Source: Dietzia timorensis
GTDB lineage: Bacteria > Actinomycetota > Actinomycetes > Mycobacteriales > Mycobacteriaceae
Length of the DNA: 53,294 bases
NCBI RefSeq assembly: GCF_020742175.1
Contig: NZ_DYXM01000060.1
Location: 1-53,294 of the forward strand
Direction of reading: 5' to 3'
The translations under genes and the position numbers were made by a program. Below, piece after piece: positions 27,072-34,955 of the stretch; position 1 is the stretch's first letter, and each line of letters opens with the position of its first letter. The notes beneath the pieces are model-generated. The model ran no database searches. It had not been told where the DNA came from and saw only the letters and a list, made by a program, of their open reading frames with translations.

Positions 27072-28046
27072 CTAACCCCCATTCTTGACGTCGGAGGTGG
27101 CGGTCTCGTTGCCGCCCGTCGCCCCCGTGTTGCCTGCATTCGCGGTGTCCCGCATCGAGCGGGCGTTCATTCCGCCCAGCGAGTCCCCGCCTGAGGCCTC
27201 GGCGTTTGCCGAGTGCGCGAAGTGGTGCCAGCCGAACGCCGAGTTCAACGAGTTGTGCAGGCCCATCTGGTCCTCGCAGACGTTGACCGCCTTCTTCGTG
27301 AGTGCCAGGCCCATCGGCGGCATCGTCTTGATCTCGCCGGCGATCTCGTCGACCTTGTCCTGCAGTTCCTCACGAGGCACGACGTGATTGAGCATGCCCC
27401 ACTTCTCCGCCTCGGCCGCGGTGAACCGTCTACCGGTGTAGAGGATCTCCTTCGCGCGGCGCGGGCCGAGGACGAAGGCATGTGCGAAGTACTCGACGCC
27501 GGGGATGCCCATCTTCACCACCGGATCGGAGAAGAACGCGTCGTCGGAGGCGACGATGAAATCGCAGATCCACGCGAGCATGAGCCCGCCGGCGATGCAC
27601 GCGCCGTGGACCTGCGCGATCACTGGCTTCGGGATCTCGCGCCACCGGCGGCACATCCCGGCGTAGACCTCGATCTCGCGTGCGAGCCGCTGGTCCGCGC
27701 CCGTGCGATCGGTGTGGTCCCACCACAGCGTGGCCTTGTTCTCGTAGTGGGTGTCGAAATCGCGTTCCGGTGTTCCGATGTCGTGCCCTGCGGAGAAGTG
27801 TTTGCCGTTCGCGCGCAACACGATGACCTGCACCTCGGCGTCTTCCACGGCCTTGATGAACGCATTGTCGAGCGAGTACGTCATGACCGAGTTCTGCGCG
27901 TTCCGATATTCGGGGCGATTGAGCGTGATGTACGCGGTGCCCGCGGAAACCTCGTACGCGATAGGGCTCGACTCGGGGCCTAAGTCGTCTGACGAGAGGA
28001 CCGGTGGGATGGGGGCTGGAGTCTGTTCTTCTGCCATGACCTGCAC
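27072..28046 (-). CDS. Crotonase-fold protein without both catalytic glutamates (KstR2 regulon)
   Basis: A 324-residue crotonase, longer than usual because of N- and C-terminal tails, the latter glycine- and asparagine-rich. The fold is clear (HFSAGHDIG, VHGACIAGGLMLAWICDF, KMGIPGVEYF). Where true hydratases carry two glutamates it has M156 (GGLML) and V176 (SDPVV), so ordinary hydration is unlikely. It is first of the FadE31-33 operon, right behind a perfect KstR2 operator. The GTG at 28046 follows a possible -10 TAGGTT by eight bases and could be a leaderless start; an ATG at 28037 is the alternative. A role in C/D-ring degradation is inferred. Confidence 0.82.
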   Translation of the reverse strand: MQVMAEEQTPAPIPPVLSSDDLGPESSPIAYEVSAGTAYITLNRPEYRNAQNSVMTYSLDNAFIKAVEDAEVQVIVLRANGKHFSAGHDIGTPERDFDTHYENKATLWWDHTDRTGADQRLAREIEVYAGMCRRWREIPKPVIAQVHGACIAGGLMLAWICDFIVASDDAFFSDPVVKMGIPGVEYFAHAFVLGPRRAKEILYTGRRFTAAEAEKWGMLNHVVPREELQDKVDEIAGEIKTMPPMGLALTKKAVNVCEDQMGLHNSLNSAFGWHHFAHSANAEASGGDSLGGMNARSMRDTANAGNTGATGGNETATSDVKNGG

Positions 28047-28059
28047 GTTCTCCTAACCT

Positions 28060-28073
28060 AGCAAGTGCTTGGT
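28060..28073. promoter_or_regulatory. KstR2 operator of the crotonase-fadE31-33 operon
   Basis: AGCAAGTGCTTGGT matches the KstR2 consensus AnCAAGnnCTTGnT at every fixed base. It sits 14 bp from the GTG start, overlapping the likely -10 region. Confidence 0.85.
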
Positions 28074-28164
28074 TGGTAGATTACCAGTTCCCGGCAGAGG
28101 CGTGTCGCCGGATCTCGTTCTGCGGATCGCAGTGCATGTGCGAGACCCGGCTGTCGTCGTGTAA

Positions 28165-28224
28165 ATACCCCCATAGGGTATAAAATCCGCCTGGAAGATT
28201 GCGCTGCATACCCCCTAGGGGTAC
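28165..28224. promoter_or_regulatory. Two CsoR-type operators upstream of csoR
   Basis: Two GC-tract palindromes, ATACCCCCATAGGGTAT (28165-28181) and ATACCCCCTAGGGGTAC (28208-28224), are of the A/T-C-rich/G-rich kind bound by CsoR. The second ends nine bases before the csoR ATG. Their centres are 43 bp apart, about four helical turns, so two CsoR tetramers could bind on the same face. Cu(I) would release them. Confidence 0.8.
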
Positions 28225-28233
28225 ACAAGAGGT

Positions 28234-28578
28234 ATGGCACACGAGCACACAGAACACGCGAACACGGAGCCCGGCCAGGCTCAGGCCGCCCCGCCGTCAC
28301 GCGGATACGCGCAGGACAAAGAGGCTTACCTTCGCCGTCTCAAGCGCATCGAGGGACAGGTACGCGGGCTACAGAGAATGGTCGACGAAGACGAGTACTG
28401 CATCGATGTACTCACGCAGATCAGTGCGGTGTCCTCGGCGCTCAAATCGGTGTCCATCGGACTCCTCGAGGACCATCTCGGCCACTGCGTTGTGGCCGCG
28501 GCCCGCGAAGGGGACGAGGCGGCCGCCGTCAAGGTGCACGAGGCATCGCAGGCCGTGGCTCGCCTGGTCAAGAGCTAA
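28234..28578 (+). CDS. csoR: CsoR-family copper-sensing repressor
   Basis: A 114-residue DUF156/CsoR protein with about 25 extra N-terminal residues rich in His and Ala. The Cu(I) ligands C56, H81 and C85 keep the exact 25- and 4-residue spacing of CsoR (C36/H61/C65 in Bacillus/Mycobacterium-type numbering), and basic residues of the RRLKRIEGQVRGLQRM helix form the DNA face. It is first of csoR-copZ-copA, behind two matching operators, so the cluster is autoregulated by copper. Some CsoR relatives sense nickel or sulfide; the Cys-His-Cys set and the neighbours favour copper. Confidence 0.94.
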   Translation: MAHEHTEHANTEPGQAQAAPPSRGYAQDKEAYLRRLKRIEGQVRGLQRMVDEDEYCIDVLTQISAVSSALKSVSIGLLEDHLGHCVVAAAREGDEAAAVKVHEASQAVARLVKS

Positions 28579-28614
28579 ACCAACAACGAATTCCGACAAA
28601 GGAGAACGATCAGC

Positions 28615-28854
28615 ATGAAGACTACAGTCAACGTCCAGGGGATGACCTGCCAGCACTGCGTCGGCTCGGTTTCCGGGGCGCTCAAGGAAGTGCCGAACGT
28701 GCAGGACGTCGCGGTCGACCTCGGCTCGGGCGATGTCGAGATCACCTCGGCCACGGAGATCCCGCGTGAGTCGATCGAAGAAGCGGTCAAGGGCGCGGGC
28801 TACTCCGTGGCGCCGGACGGCGAACCCGGACTCGGCGACAACCTACTCATCTAG
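28615..28854 (+). CDS. copZ: Copper chaperone, single HMA domain (CopZ)
   Basis: A 79-residue cytoplasmic metallochaperone made of one heavy-metal-associated domain. The MTCQHC motif supplies C12 and C15 for Cu(I). The beta-alpha-beta order follows (VQDVAVDLGSGDVEI, then ESIEEAVKGAGYSV). It passes copper to the next gene's ATPase. It starts 36 bp after csoR with AAAGGAGAA as ribosome site. Confidence 0.93.
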   Translation: MKTTVNVQGMTCQHCVGSVSGALKEVPNVQDVAVDLGSGDVEITSATEIPRESIEEAVKGAGYSVAPDGEPGLGDNLLI

Positions 28855-28917
28855 CCCCGACTGCGGCGAGCGCGAAAAACACACCGGGGAATAGCCAAGC
28901 GAAAGGAACCAAGCGAA

Positions 28918-31176
28918 ATGGCAACGGCACAAAAGAGCGGCGCCGAAGCGGGGCTTGCCGAGGCCATGTCCCAGATCGATCTCGATATCGAAGGCATGAC
29001 CTGCTCCTCGTGCGCGGGACGCATCGAGCGCAGGCTCAACAAGATCGACGGCGTGCAGGCCACGGTCAACTTCGCGATGGAGTCGGCGCGCGTCAGTTAC
29101 CCCGAGTCGACCGATCCGGGGGAATTGGTCGAGGCCGTCGAATCGGTCGGCTATGGCGCCTCGGCGCCTGAGGCCGGTGGACGGGGGCTCCGCGATTCCG
29201 CTTCGGGCGATGCGGCCGCGGACCTGCGCCGACGGTTCATCGTCTCGGCAGCCCTCACGGTTCCGGTCATCGTCCTGTCGATGGTTCCTCCCTTCCAGTT
29301 CGATTACTGGCAATGGGTTGTTCTCGCGTTGTCACTACCGGTGGTGACCTGGGGCGCGTGGCCGTTCCACCGAGCCGCGGCCCTCAATCTGCGCCATGGC
29401 GGCTTCACCATGGACACGCTCGTCTCGCTCGGCGTCGGAATGTCCACGTTGTGGAGCCTGTGGGCGATGTTTTTCGGCGATGCCGGTGCCGTTGGCCTGA
29501 GCCACGAATTCACGCTCCGTCCCGGCGGCCACGCCGCAGAGATGATCTACTTCGAGGCCGCAGCCGGCGTCACCACCTTCATCCTGCTCGGGCGTTGGAT
29601 CGAGGCGCGCTCGAAGAAGGAGGCCGGCGCCGCCATCAAGGCGCTCATGCAGCTCGGCGCAAGTGATGCGACGGTTCTCGAAGACGGGGAAGAGAAACGG
29701 ATCCGGGCCGCCGCACTCGAGGTCGGCGACCTCTTCGTCGTGCGCCCCGGGGAGACCATTCCCACCGACGGGCGTATCGAAAGCGGTGAGTCGGCAGTCG
29801 ACGAGTCGATGCTCACGGGCGAATCCGTGCCGGTCGAGGTCGTCGCAGGGGACCGGGTCACCGGCGCGACACTCAATACGTCGGGACGTCTCATCGTGCG
29901 CGCCACCCGAGTCGGGTCGGATACCCAGCTCGCGAAGATGGCGCAGATGGTCTCGGACGCGCAGACCGAGAAGGCGCCCGTGCAGCGCCTCGCCGACCGG
30001 ATCTCCTCGGTGTTCGTGCCGGTGGTCATCGCGATTGCGGTCGTGACGTTCGGCGCCTGGTGGGCGATCGGGGGAGACCTCGTTCCCGCGTTCACCGCGG
30101 CCGTCGCCGTGCTCATCATCGCCTGCCCCTGTGCGCTCGGCCTGGCGACTCCGATGGCGCTCATGGTCGGCACGGGTAACGGCGCCCGACGCGGCATTCT
30201 CATCTCCGGTCCCAGCGCGCTCGAATCGACGCGCCGAGTCGACACGGTGGTCTTCGACAAGACCGGCACCCTCACGACAGGCAAGATGGCGCTGCGCGCG
30301 GTCGTCCCCGCCCCGTCGCGGGATGACGCCGACGTGCTCGCTCTCGCGGCGTCCGTCGAATCAGGCTCGGAGCACCCCATTGCCCGTGCGATCGTGAGCG
30401 GGGCGGCTGAGCGCGGCGTTCCCGAGCTCGAGCTCCAGGCATTCAAATCCATCGCCGGTCGCGGCGTTGTCGGCCGGGTTGGCGGCGTAGAAGTACAGGC
30501 CGGCAGGGCCGCATCACTTTCGCGGCTCCCCGCGGGCAAGGACGCCGGACTCGCAGCGAGGGCGGCGGAGCTGGAAGCGGACGGCGCCACCGTCGTGGCC
30601 GTGTACGCAGCCGGCGAACCGGCCGGAATCATCGCCGTCGCCGACGAGCCGAAAAACGAGGCGCGCGAAGCGGTCGAGGCTCTGCGCCGTCAAGGCCTCG
30701 ACGTGGCTCTGCTCACGGGAGACAACGAGGGCTCGGCGAAAGCCGCGGCGCGTGCGGTCGGGATTGCCGCAGAAGATGTGATCGCGGGCGTAATGCCCGA
30801 GGGCAAGCTCGACAAGGTGCGCGAGCTGCAGGAGGCCGGCGTCGCCGTTGCGATGGTCGGCGATGGGGTAAACGATGCGCCTGCCCTCGCTCGCGCGGAT
30901 CTCGGGATCGCGATGGGCACGGGCACCGACGCCGCGATCGAGGCCGGGGACATCACGCTCGTGAGCGGAGATCCGCGGAAGGTCGCAGAGGCCATCTCGC
31001 TGTCGCGGAAGACCCTTGCGAACATCAAGGGGAACCTGTTCTGGGCGTTCGCCTACAACGTGGCGGCGATTCCGGTCGCGGCGGCCGGGCTACTCACGCC
31101 GATGATCGCCGGCGCGGCGATGGCGTTCTCCTCCGTGTTCGTGGTGCTCAATTCGCTGCGCCTTCGCCGCGCTTAG
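28918..31176 (+). CDS. copA: Cu(I)-exporting P1B-type ATPase (CopA)
   Basis: A 752-residue membrane pump with one N-terminal HMA domain (C29, C32 in MTCSSC), about eight membrane helices, the ion-binding C403-P-C405 motif, the actuator TGES, the phosphorylated D447 in DKTGT, the SEHP nucleotide-site motif and the hinge GDGVNDAPALARAD. CPC with the downstream YN...M/SS helices is the Cu(I) subclass. It exports copper from the cytoplasm. It is last in the csoR-copZ-copA operon, which lies between two KstR2-controlled units and ends 21 bp from the convergent fadD3 stop. Confidence 0.95.
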   Translation: MATAQKSGAEAGLAEAMSQIDLDIEGMTCSSCAGRIERRLNKIDGVQATVNFAMESARVSYPESTDPGELVEAVESVGYGASAPEAGGRGLRDSASGDAAADLRRRFIVSAALTVPVIVLSMVPPFQFDYWQWVVLALSLPVVTWGAWPFHRAAALNLRHGGFTMDTLVSLGVGMSTLWSLWAMFFGDAGAVGLSHEFTLRPGGHAAEMIYFEAAAGVTTFILLGRWIEARSKKEAGAAIKALMQLGASDATVLEDGEEKRIRAAALEVGDLFVVRPGETIPTDGRIESGESAVDESMLTGESVPVEVVAGDRVTGATLNTSGRLIVRATRVGSDTQLAKMAQMVSDAQTEKAPVQRLADRISSVFVPVVIAIAVVTFGAWWAIGGDLVPAFTAAVAVLIIACPCALGLATPMALMVGTGNGARRGILISGPSALESTRRVDTVVFDKTGTLTTGKMALRAVVPAPSRDDADVLALAASVESGSEHPIARAIVSGAAERGVPELELQAFKSIAGRGVVGRVGGVEVQAGRAASLSRLPAGKDAGLAARAAELEADGATVVAVYAAGEPAGIIAVADEPKNEAREAVEALRRQGLDVALLTGDNEGSAKAAARAVGIAAEDVIAGVMPEGKLDKVRELQEAGVAVAMVGDGVNDAPALARADLGIAMGTGTDAAIEAGDITLVSGDPRKVAEAISLSRKTLANIKGNLFWAFAYNVAAIPVAAAGLLTPMIAGAAMAFSSVFVVLNSLRLRRA

Positions 31177-31197
31177 GCGGTGGCCAGCTGCAGGGCC

Positions 31198-32808
31198 TCA
31201 GCGACCACGCAGTTCGGGTTTGACGACCTTGCCCATCGCGTTGCGTGGAAGGGCGTCGACGATCTCGATCTCGCGCGGTCGCTTGAAGCCTGCGAGCTTG
31301 TCGATGAGGAACTCGGCCACGGCGTCCGGGGTGAGCGCCTTCCCCTCTTCGTCTGTAGAGCGCTGGATGAAGGCTTTGCCGACTTCTCCGAGACGCTCGT
31401 CCGCAATCCCGATGACCGCGGAGTCGGTCACCCCGCGGAGTCGGGCGAGCGTCTGTTCTATCTCCGCCGGGTACACGTTGAAACCGCCGGAAATGTACAT
31501 GTCCTTGAGCCGGTCCGTGATCCGAAGATTGCCCTGTGAATCGAGCTCTCCGACGTCACCGGTATGGAGCCAACCGTCCGTGTCGATCGTCTTCGCCGTG
31601 TTCTCGGGATCGTCGAGATAACCGGCCATGACCATCGCCCCGCGAGCCAATACCTCGCCACTTTCGTCGATCCTGACTTCCATCCCCTCGAAGGCTCGTC
31701 CGCACGTGTTGGCAACGGTCTCGTCGGAATCTTCCGGTCGGCAGGTTGTGACAAAGCCCGAGCATTCGGTGAGGCCGTAGGCGGTGACCACCGTGTCGAG
31801 GCCGAGGTCGGACTGCATCCGTTCGACGAGCACGACGGGCACGATCGCGGCGCCCGTCACTGCGAGTCGCAGAGAGGACAGGTCGAAATCCGCGCGTTCG
31901 GGTGCGTCCAGCAGTGTGGAGAAGATCGTCGGCGCGCCTGGAAGAACGGTGATCTTTTCGCTTTCGACGAGCCTCATCGCTTCCACCGGCTTGTATACCG
32001 CGAGCGGCACGATCCGTGCGCCGAAGAGTGTGCACACGAGGAAGCCGGCCTTGTATCCGAAGGTATGGAAGAACGGGTTGAGCACGAGGTAGCGGTCGCT
32101 CGCATCAAGTTCACCGTTTGAACCCCAAGCCCTGGAACCAGCGAGCGTCTGCTTATGAAGCGCGACGACTCCCTTCGATTTCCCGGTCGTGCCCGAGGTG
32201 AACAAGATGTCCGCTACGTCGCACGCGCCGACCGCGTCCGCCCGGCGCTCGGCCGCCTGTAGCGAAGCGTCGGTCGCGGTATCCAGGAACGAATCCCATT
32301 CATTTATGACGTCGGAGGTCGCGGTTTCGGTGCCGCCGAGGGGCACGCGCACGACGACCTTGAGGGGCGTGCCGTTCAGCGATCCGCCCGCAGCTTCGGT
32401 GAGCTGCGAAATTCTCTCGGCCCCCAGGAAGTCGCCGGCCACGACCGCCACCGGCGCATTCGTCCGCTCGATGAGCTCGAGAGCCTCGGCGCCCGTGTAC
32501 CGGGTGTTAGCGGGCACGAGGACGCCACCTGCGTACTGGATCCCGAGCCCGGCGACGACCCAGTGCCGCGTGTTCGGGGCCCACACAAGCACACGCTCGC
32601 CCGGTTGAAGGCCGGCCTCGATGAGCGCGGCCGCGAACGTGCGCACCTGCTCGGCGAGCTCGGTCCACGTCCACCGCACGTCCTCTCCCGACTGGACATC
32701 GGCGACTGCCTCGCCGTCCGGCCACAACCGCGCGGCGCGGCGCAGTGCCTGGGGAGTGGTGTCCACTTCGTCGACAGGCAGGTTGGAAGATTGAGCCGTG
32801 TTCGTCAT
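31198..32808 (-). CDS. fadD3: HIP-CoA ligase (FadD3)
   Basis: A 536-residue adenylate-forming acyl-CoA synthetase with FTSGTTGKSKG (P-loop), YGLTECSGF, WLHTGDVGEL and the terminal PRNAMGKVVK lysine motif. FadD3 activates HIP, the C/D-ring remnant of sterols, with CoA and ATP and so starts the KstR2 pathway; HIP-CoA is also KstR2's ligand. The assignment rests on the KstR2 operator and on fadE30, ipdF and fadE31-33 nearby. The ATG at 32808 follows AGGAG by six bases. An in-frame ATG at 32862, eight bases after a possible -10 TAGGGT, would add 18 mostly basic residues and would be leaderless. Confidence 0.88.
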   Translation of the reverse strand: MTNTAQSSNLPVDEVDTTPQALRRAARLWPDGEAVADVQSGEDVRWTWTELAEQVRTFAAALIEAGLQPGERVLVWAPNTRHWVVAGLGIQYAGGVLVPANTRYTGAEALELIERTNAPVAVVAGDFLGAERISQLTEAAGGSLNGTPLKVVVRVPLGGTETATSDVINEWDSFLDTATDASLQAAERRADAVGACDVADILFTSGTTGKSKGVVALHKQTLAGSRAWGSNGELDASDRYLVLNPFFHTFGYKAGFLVCTLFGARIVPLAVYKPVEAMRLVESEKITVLPGAPTIFSTLLDAPERADFDLSSLRLAVTGAAIVPVVLVERMQSDLGLDTVVTAYGLTECSGFVTTCRPEDSDETVANTCGRAFEGMEVRIDESGEVLARGAMVMAGYLDDPENTAKTIDTDGWLHTGDVGELDSQGNLRITDRLKDMYISGGFNVYPAEIEQTLARLRGVTDSAVIGIADERLGEVGKAFIQRSTDEEGKALTPDAVAEFLIDKLAGFKRPREIEIVDALPRNAMGKVVKPELRGR

Positions 32809-32862
32809 GGGAACTCCTAGCGCCTCGCGAATGTGCTTGCGCCGTGAGTGCCGGCGCCGCAT

Positions 32863-32906
32863 AAAAGCGAACCCTACCAAGCAACTGCTTGGTAGGGTTC
32901 GCTTTT
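32863..32906. terminator. 44-bp perfect palindrome: KstR2 operator, fadD3 promoter and probable terminator
   Basis: Positions 32863-32883 and 32886-32906 are exact 21-base reverse complements around a 2-base centre. The core ACCAAGCAACTGCTTGGT (32876-32893) is a KstR2 site, matching AnCAAGnnCTTGnT at nine of ten fixed bases. Read leftward, it follows the lipoprotein gene that stops at 32950 and ends in TTTTAT, so the transcript could form a terminator hairpin. The same bases precede fadD3, with a possible -10 TAGGGT (32894-32889 region) inside the palindrome. Confidence 0.8.
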
Positions 32907-32949
32907 TCTGAGCTCCGGAACCATGAGGCGTGGTCCGGTGCCGCGAGAG

Positions 32950-33834
32950 TTAGGCGTTGCGGATCTTCTCCACCTGTGCGGCGAAGACTTCTTCGGCCTT
33001 GGCTCGGTACAACTCCTTGTTCGCCTCGCCGGGTTTGCCCGTCTGCTCTCCGGAAACGGGATCAAAGCCCGACAAAGGGCCGCTGGAGGTAACGACGAGG
33101 ACGCCGTCGACTACGCCAACGAGCTGAGCTTGGGCGATGGGGTATTCCTGGCCCATGGTCGTTGTGGTGCCTTCAACGTAGTAAGCGAAGAAATCATCGA
33201 CGCCTTCCGGGGCCTGCGCTTCAAGCTCCGTGGATGTGGCGCTCTGAGTGCTCTTCCCGAAATCATCGCGAATCATCTCTTGGACCTCGGGCGGCATTTC
33301 CATATCCTCACCCCCGGCGGCATCCATGATGAGGTCGTGATTGTCGATTTCGGTGGTGAACTGAGGGCATTTCGACACCTGTTCGGCTATCTTGCTCGCG
33401 CGTTCGACATTGGGTGAAAGTCCGACTGTGACCATGCTCGAATTGTCTTCAAACGGGCTCATCATGCCTACCAAGCCCTCGGCGTCGCTGGCCTGGAGGT
33501 CTGCAAGATCCTTGCATTCGGCTGGTTCGATCGTGATTCCCTCCGAAGCATGGGCGAAGACATTTCCGATTAACTCTTCGTCCCCGAATTGCTCGAAGTT
33601 GAGGCCGGGGACCTCCTCGCCGGTGAGGACGAGGTCGGACAACGGTGCGTCGGGTGCCGTGTTCTCCTCTGAACCCTCACCCCCAGCGGCGGCCTGAGTC
33701 TGCTCCTCGGTGCCGGTTCCCGAGGTCGCGTCCTCGTTCTCGGTGGAGCAGGCGGTCAGGGCAGTAGCCGCTGCGACGGCGGCGACGGCGCAGGTCACGC
33801 GGCGGAAGCGGGTCTTCGAAAGCGAGGTGTTCAC
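32950..33834 (-). CDS. Secreted lipoprotein, function unknown (paralogue of next gene)
   Basis: A 294-residue precursor starting at GTG 33834, six bases after AAGGA. A basic N-terminus (KTRFRR), a hydrophobic stretch and the lipobox LTAC near residue 29 mark a lipoprotein. The mature chain opens with about 40 acidic, Ser/Thr-rich residues, then a folded domain with two cysteines (AECKDL and SKCPQF) and a PEGVDDFFAYY motif. The neighbour at 33973 shares PxECxD, a second Cys and PEGTEDFFA, so the two are tandem paralogues. The pattern resembles actinobacterial PknH-sensor/DUF5642-like domains, but I would not name a function. Confidence 0.75.
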   Translation of the reverse strand: MNTSLSKTRFRRVTCAVAAVAAATALTACSTENEDATSGTGTEEQTQAAAGGEGSEENTAPDAPLSDLVLTGEEVPGLNFEQFGDEELIGNVFAHASEGITIEPAECKDLADLQASDAEGLVGMMSPFEDNSSMVTVGLSPNVERASKIAEQVSKCPQFTTEIDNHDLIMDAAGGEDMEMPPEVQEMIRDDFGKSTQSATSTELEAQAPEGVDDFFAYYVEGTTTTMGQEYPIAQAQLVGVVDGVLVVTSSGPLSGFDPVSGEQTGKPGEANKELYRAKAEEVFAAQVEKIRNA

Positions 33835-33904
33835 GGTGGATCCTTCACGGTCGGGTGGTCGGTCGATTATTCCGGCGCGATGCCGGATCTTCGGTGGGCC
33901 AAGG

Positions 33905-33940
33905 TTCGGCCCGCCAGATAGATGCACCGGGCGGGCCGAA
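33905..33940 (-). terminator. Hairpin between the two lipoprotein genes
   Basis: Perfect 11-base arms TTCGGCCCGCC (33905-33915) and GGCGGGCCGAA (33930-33940) with a 14-base loop lie 33 bp after the stop of the upstream lipoprotein gene. There is no T tract, which is common for actinobacterial terminators. It suggests that the paralogues are separate transcripts. Confidence 0.6.
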
Positions 33941-33972
33941 TGTTCCTGAACGGGAACGGAGTAGCGGAGAAG

Positions 33973-34812
33973 CTAGGCGTTCTGCAGCTTCTGGGCCTGC
34001 TGGTTGAACAGGTCGAGGGCGCGCTGCTCGGCCTCGGGCGTTATGGGGCCCGCGTTGGACTGCGCGTTGACCTGGACCGCGGTGCCAGCCACGTTGCCCG
34101 AGACCAGGAAGATCCCGGACGTGACGGGCTGGCCCTGGATATCGGCGTTCGAGGTGTTCTTCACGGCAAAGAAGTCCTCGGTGCCCTCCGGAGCGACGGC
34201 GCCGGTGACCTCATTGGTCATGGTGTACGTGATCTGCTGGGGCTGGCCGTCCTTACCGGGAAGGTCCATAGTCATCGTCACGTCGCCGCACTGCTCGAAG
34301 GCCGAGGTGTAGTCGTTTGCGGTGGCCGACGGATCGTTGAGGACGAGGGTGAAGGCGGTGTCGGGGATATTCGGATCCTGGCCGAGCCGGCCCACTGCGG
34401 CGCTCGTGTCGGCACCGCCGGTGCCCTGGAGCTTCTGGAAGACATCCGCGCACTCCGGCGGATCCGAATGCATCGAGGTGTTCCCGGTGAGCTGCTCGGT
34501 GAGCGTCCCGGTCTGCGCGAACTGCTCCTTGGAGATTTCCTGCAGCGGAAGTCCTTCGACCTCGTCTGTGCCGAGTGCCTTCTCCTCGCGCTCGGCGCGC
34601 TTGCCGTCGGCCTCGGGGTTGGATCCGTCCTCGTTCGCGGTGACCTCCGCGGACTCTGACGAGGTGTGCTGGTCCGCCCCGCCTGCGGAATCGCCGGAGT
34701 CGTCGGAGCCGCAGGCGGCGAGGCCGCTCAACGCGAGAACGCCCGCGCCCAGGACCGCGGCGGACTTCGTCCGCAGGGAATTTCGGTGGATACCTCGAAT
34801 CGTCATGGTCAT
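33973..34812 (-). CDS. Secreted lipoprotein, function unknown
   Basis: A lipoprotein of about 279 residues with signal sequence and lipobox LAAC (in ALSGLAACGSDD). A long acidic linker, rich in Ser, Glu and Asp, follows for about 70 residues, then a domain with two cysteines (PECADVF, EQCGDV) and the PEGTEDFFAV motif shared with the downstream paralogue. Starts at 34812 and 34806 are both possible; no ribosome site decides. It is divergent from fadE30, with a KstR2 operator and about 140 bp between. It ends with LDLFNQQAQKLQNA, like the EKIRNA end of its paralogue. A role in sterol uptake or envelope sensing would be a guess. Confidence 0.72.
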   Translation of the reverse strand: MTMTIRGIHRNSLRTKSAAVLGAGVLALSGLAACGSDDSGDSAGGADQHTSSESAEVTANEDGSNPEADGKRAEREEKALGTDEVEGLPLQEISKEQFAQTGTLTEQLTGNTSMHSDPPECADVFQKLQGTGGADTSAAVGRLGQDPNIPDTAFTLVLNDPSATANDYTSAFEQCGDVTMTMDLPGKDGQPQQITYTMTNEVTGAVAPEGTEDFFAVKNTSNADIQGQPVTSGIFLVSGNVAGTAVQVNAQSNAGPITPEAEQRALDLFNQQAQKLQNA

Positions 34813-34926
34813 GAGTGTATGAAACAACGTGCAGTTTGCGCTTATCTGCGGTGGAAATCGGCCTGAGAATCCTTAAGTCCGACGTCATGGGTGAAAAAGT
34901 TGGCAGCGGTGGGACACAGAGAACCA

Positions 34927-34944
34927 ACCAAGCAATTGCTTGGT
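34927..34944. promoter_or_regulatory. KstR2 operator upstream of fadE30
   Basis: ACCAAGCAATTGCTTGGT is a perfect 18-base palindrome. It matches AnCAAGnnCTTGnT at nine of ten fixed bases in either of two overlapping registers. A possible -10 TAGTCT (34944-34949) directly follows, and the fadE30 ATG comes six bases after it, so the mRNA may be leaderless. Confidence 0.82.
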
Positions 34945-34955
34945 AGTCTGGGCGT

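Noticed and set aside
32809..32862. ATG at 32862 as start of FadD3
   Set aside because: It would add a strongly basic 18-residue tail not expected for FadD3, while ATG 32808 has a good AGGAG. Kept as an alternative, since it would fit a leaderless transcript.
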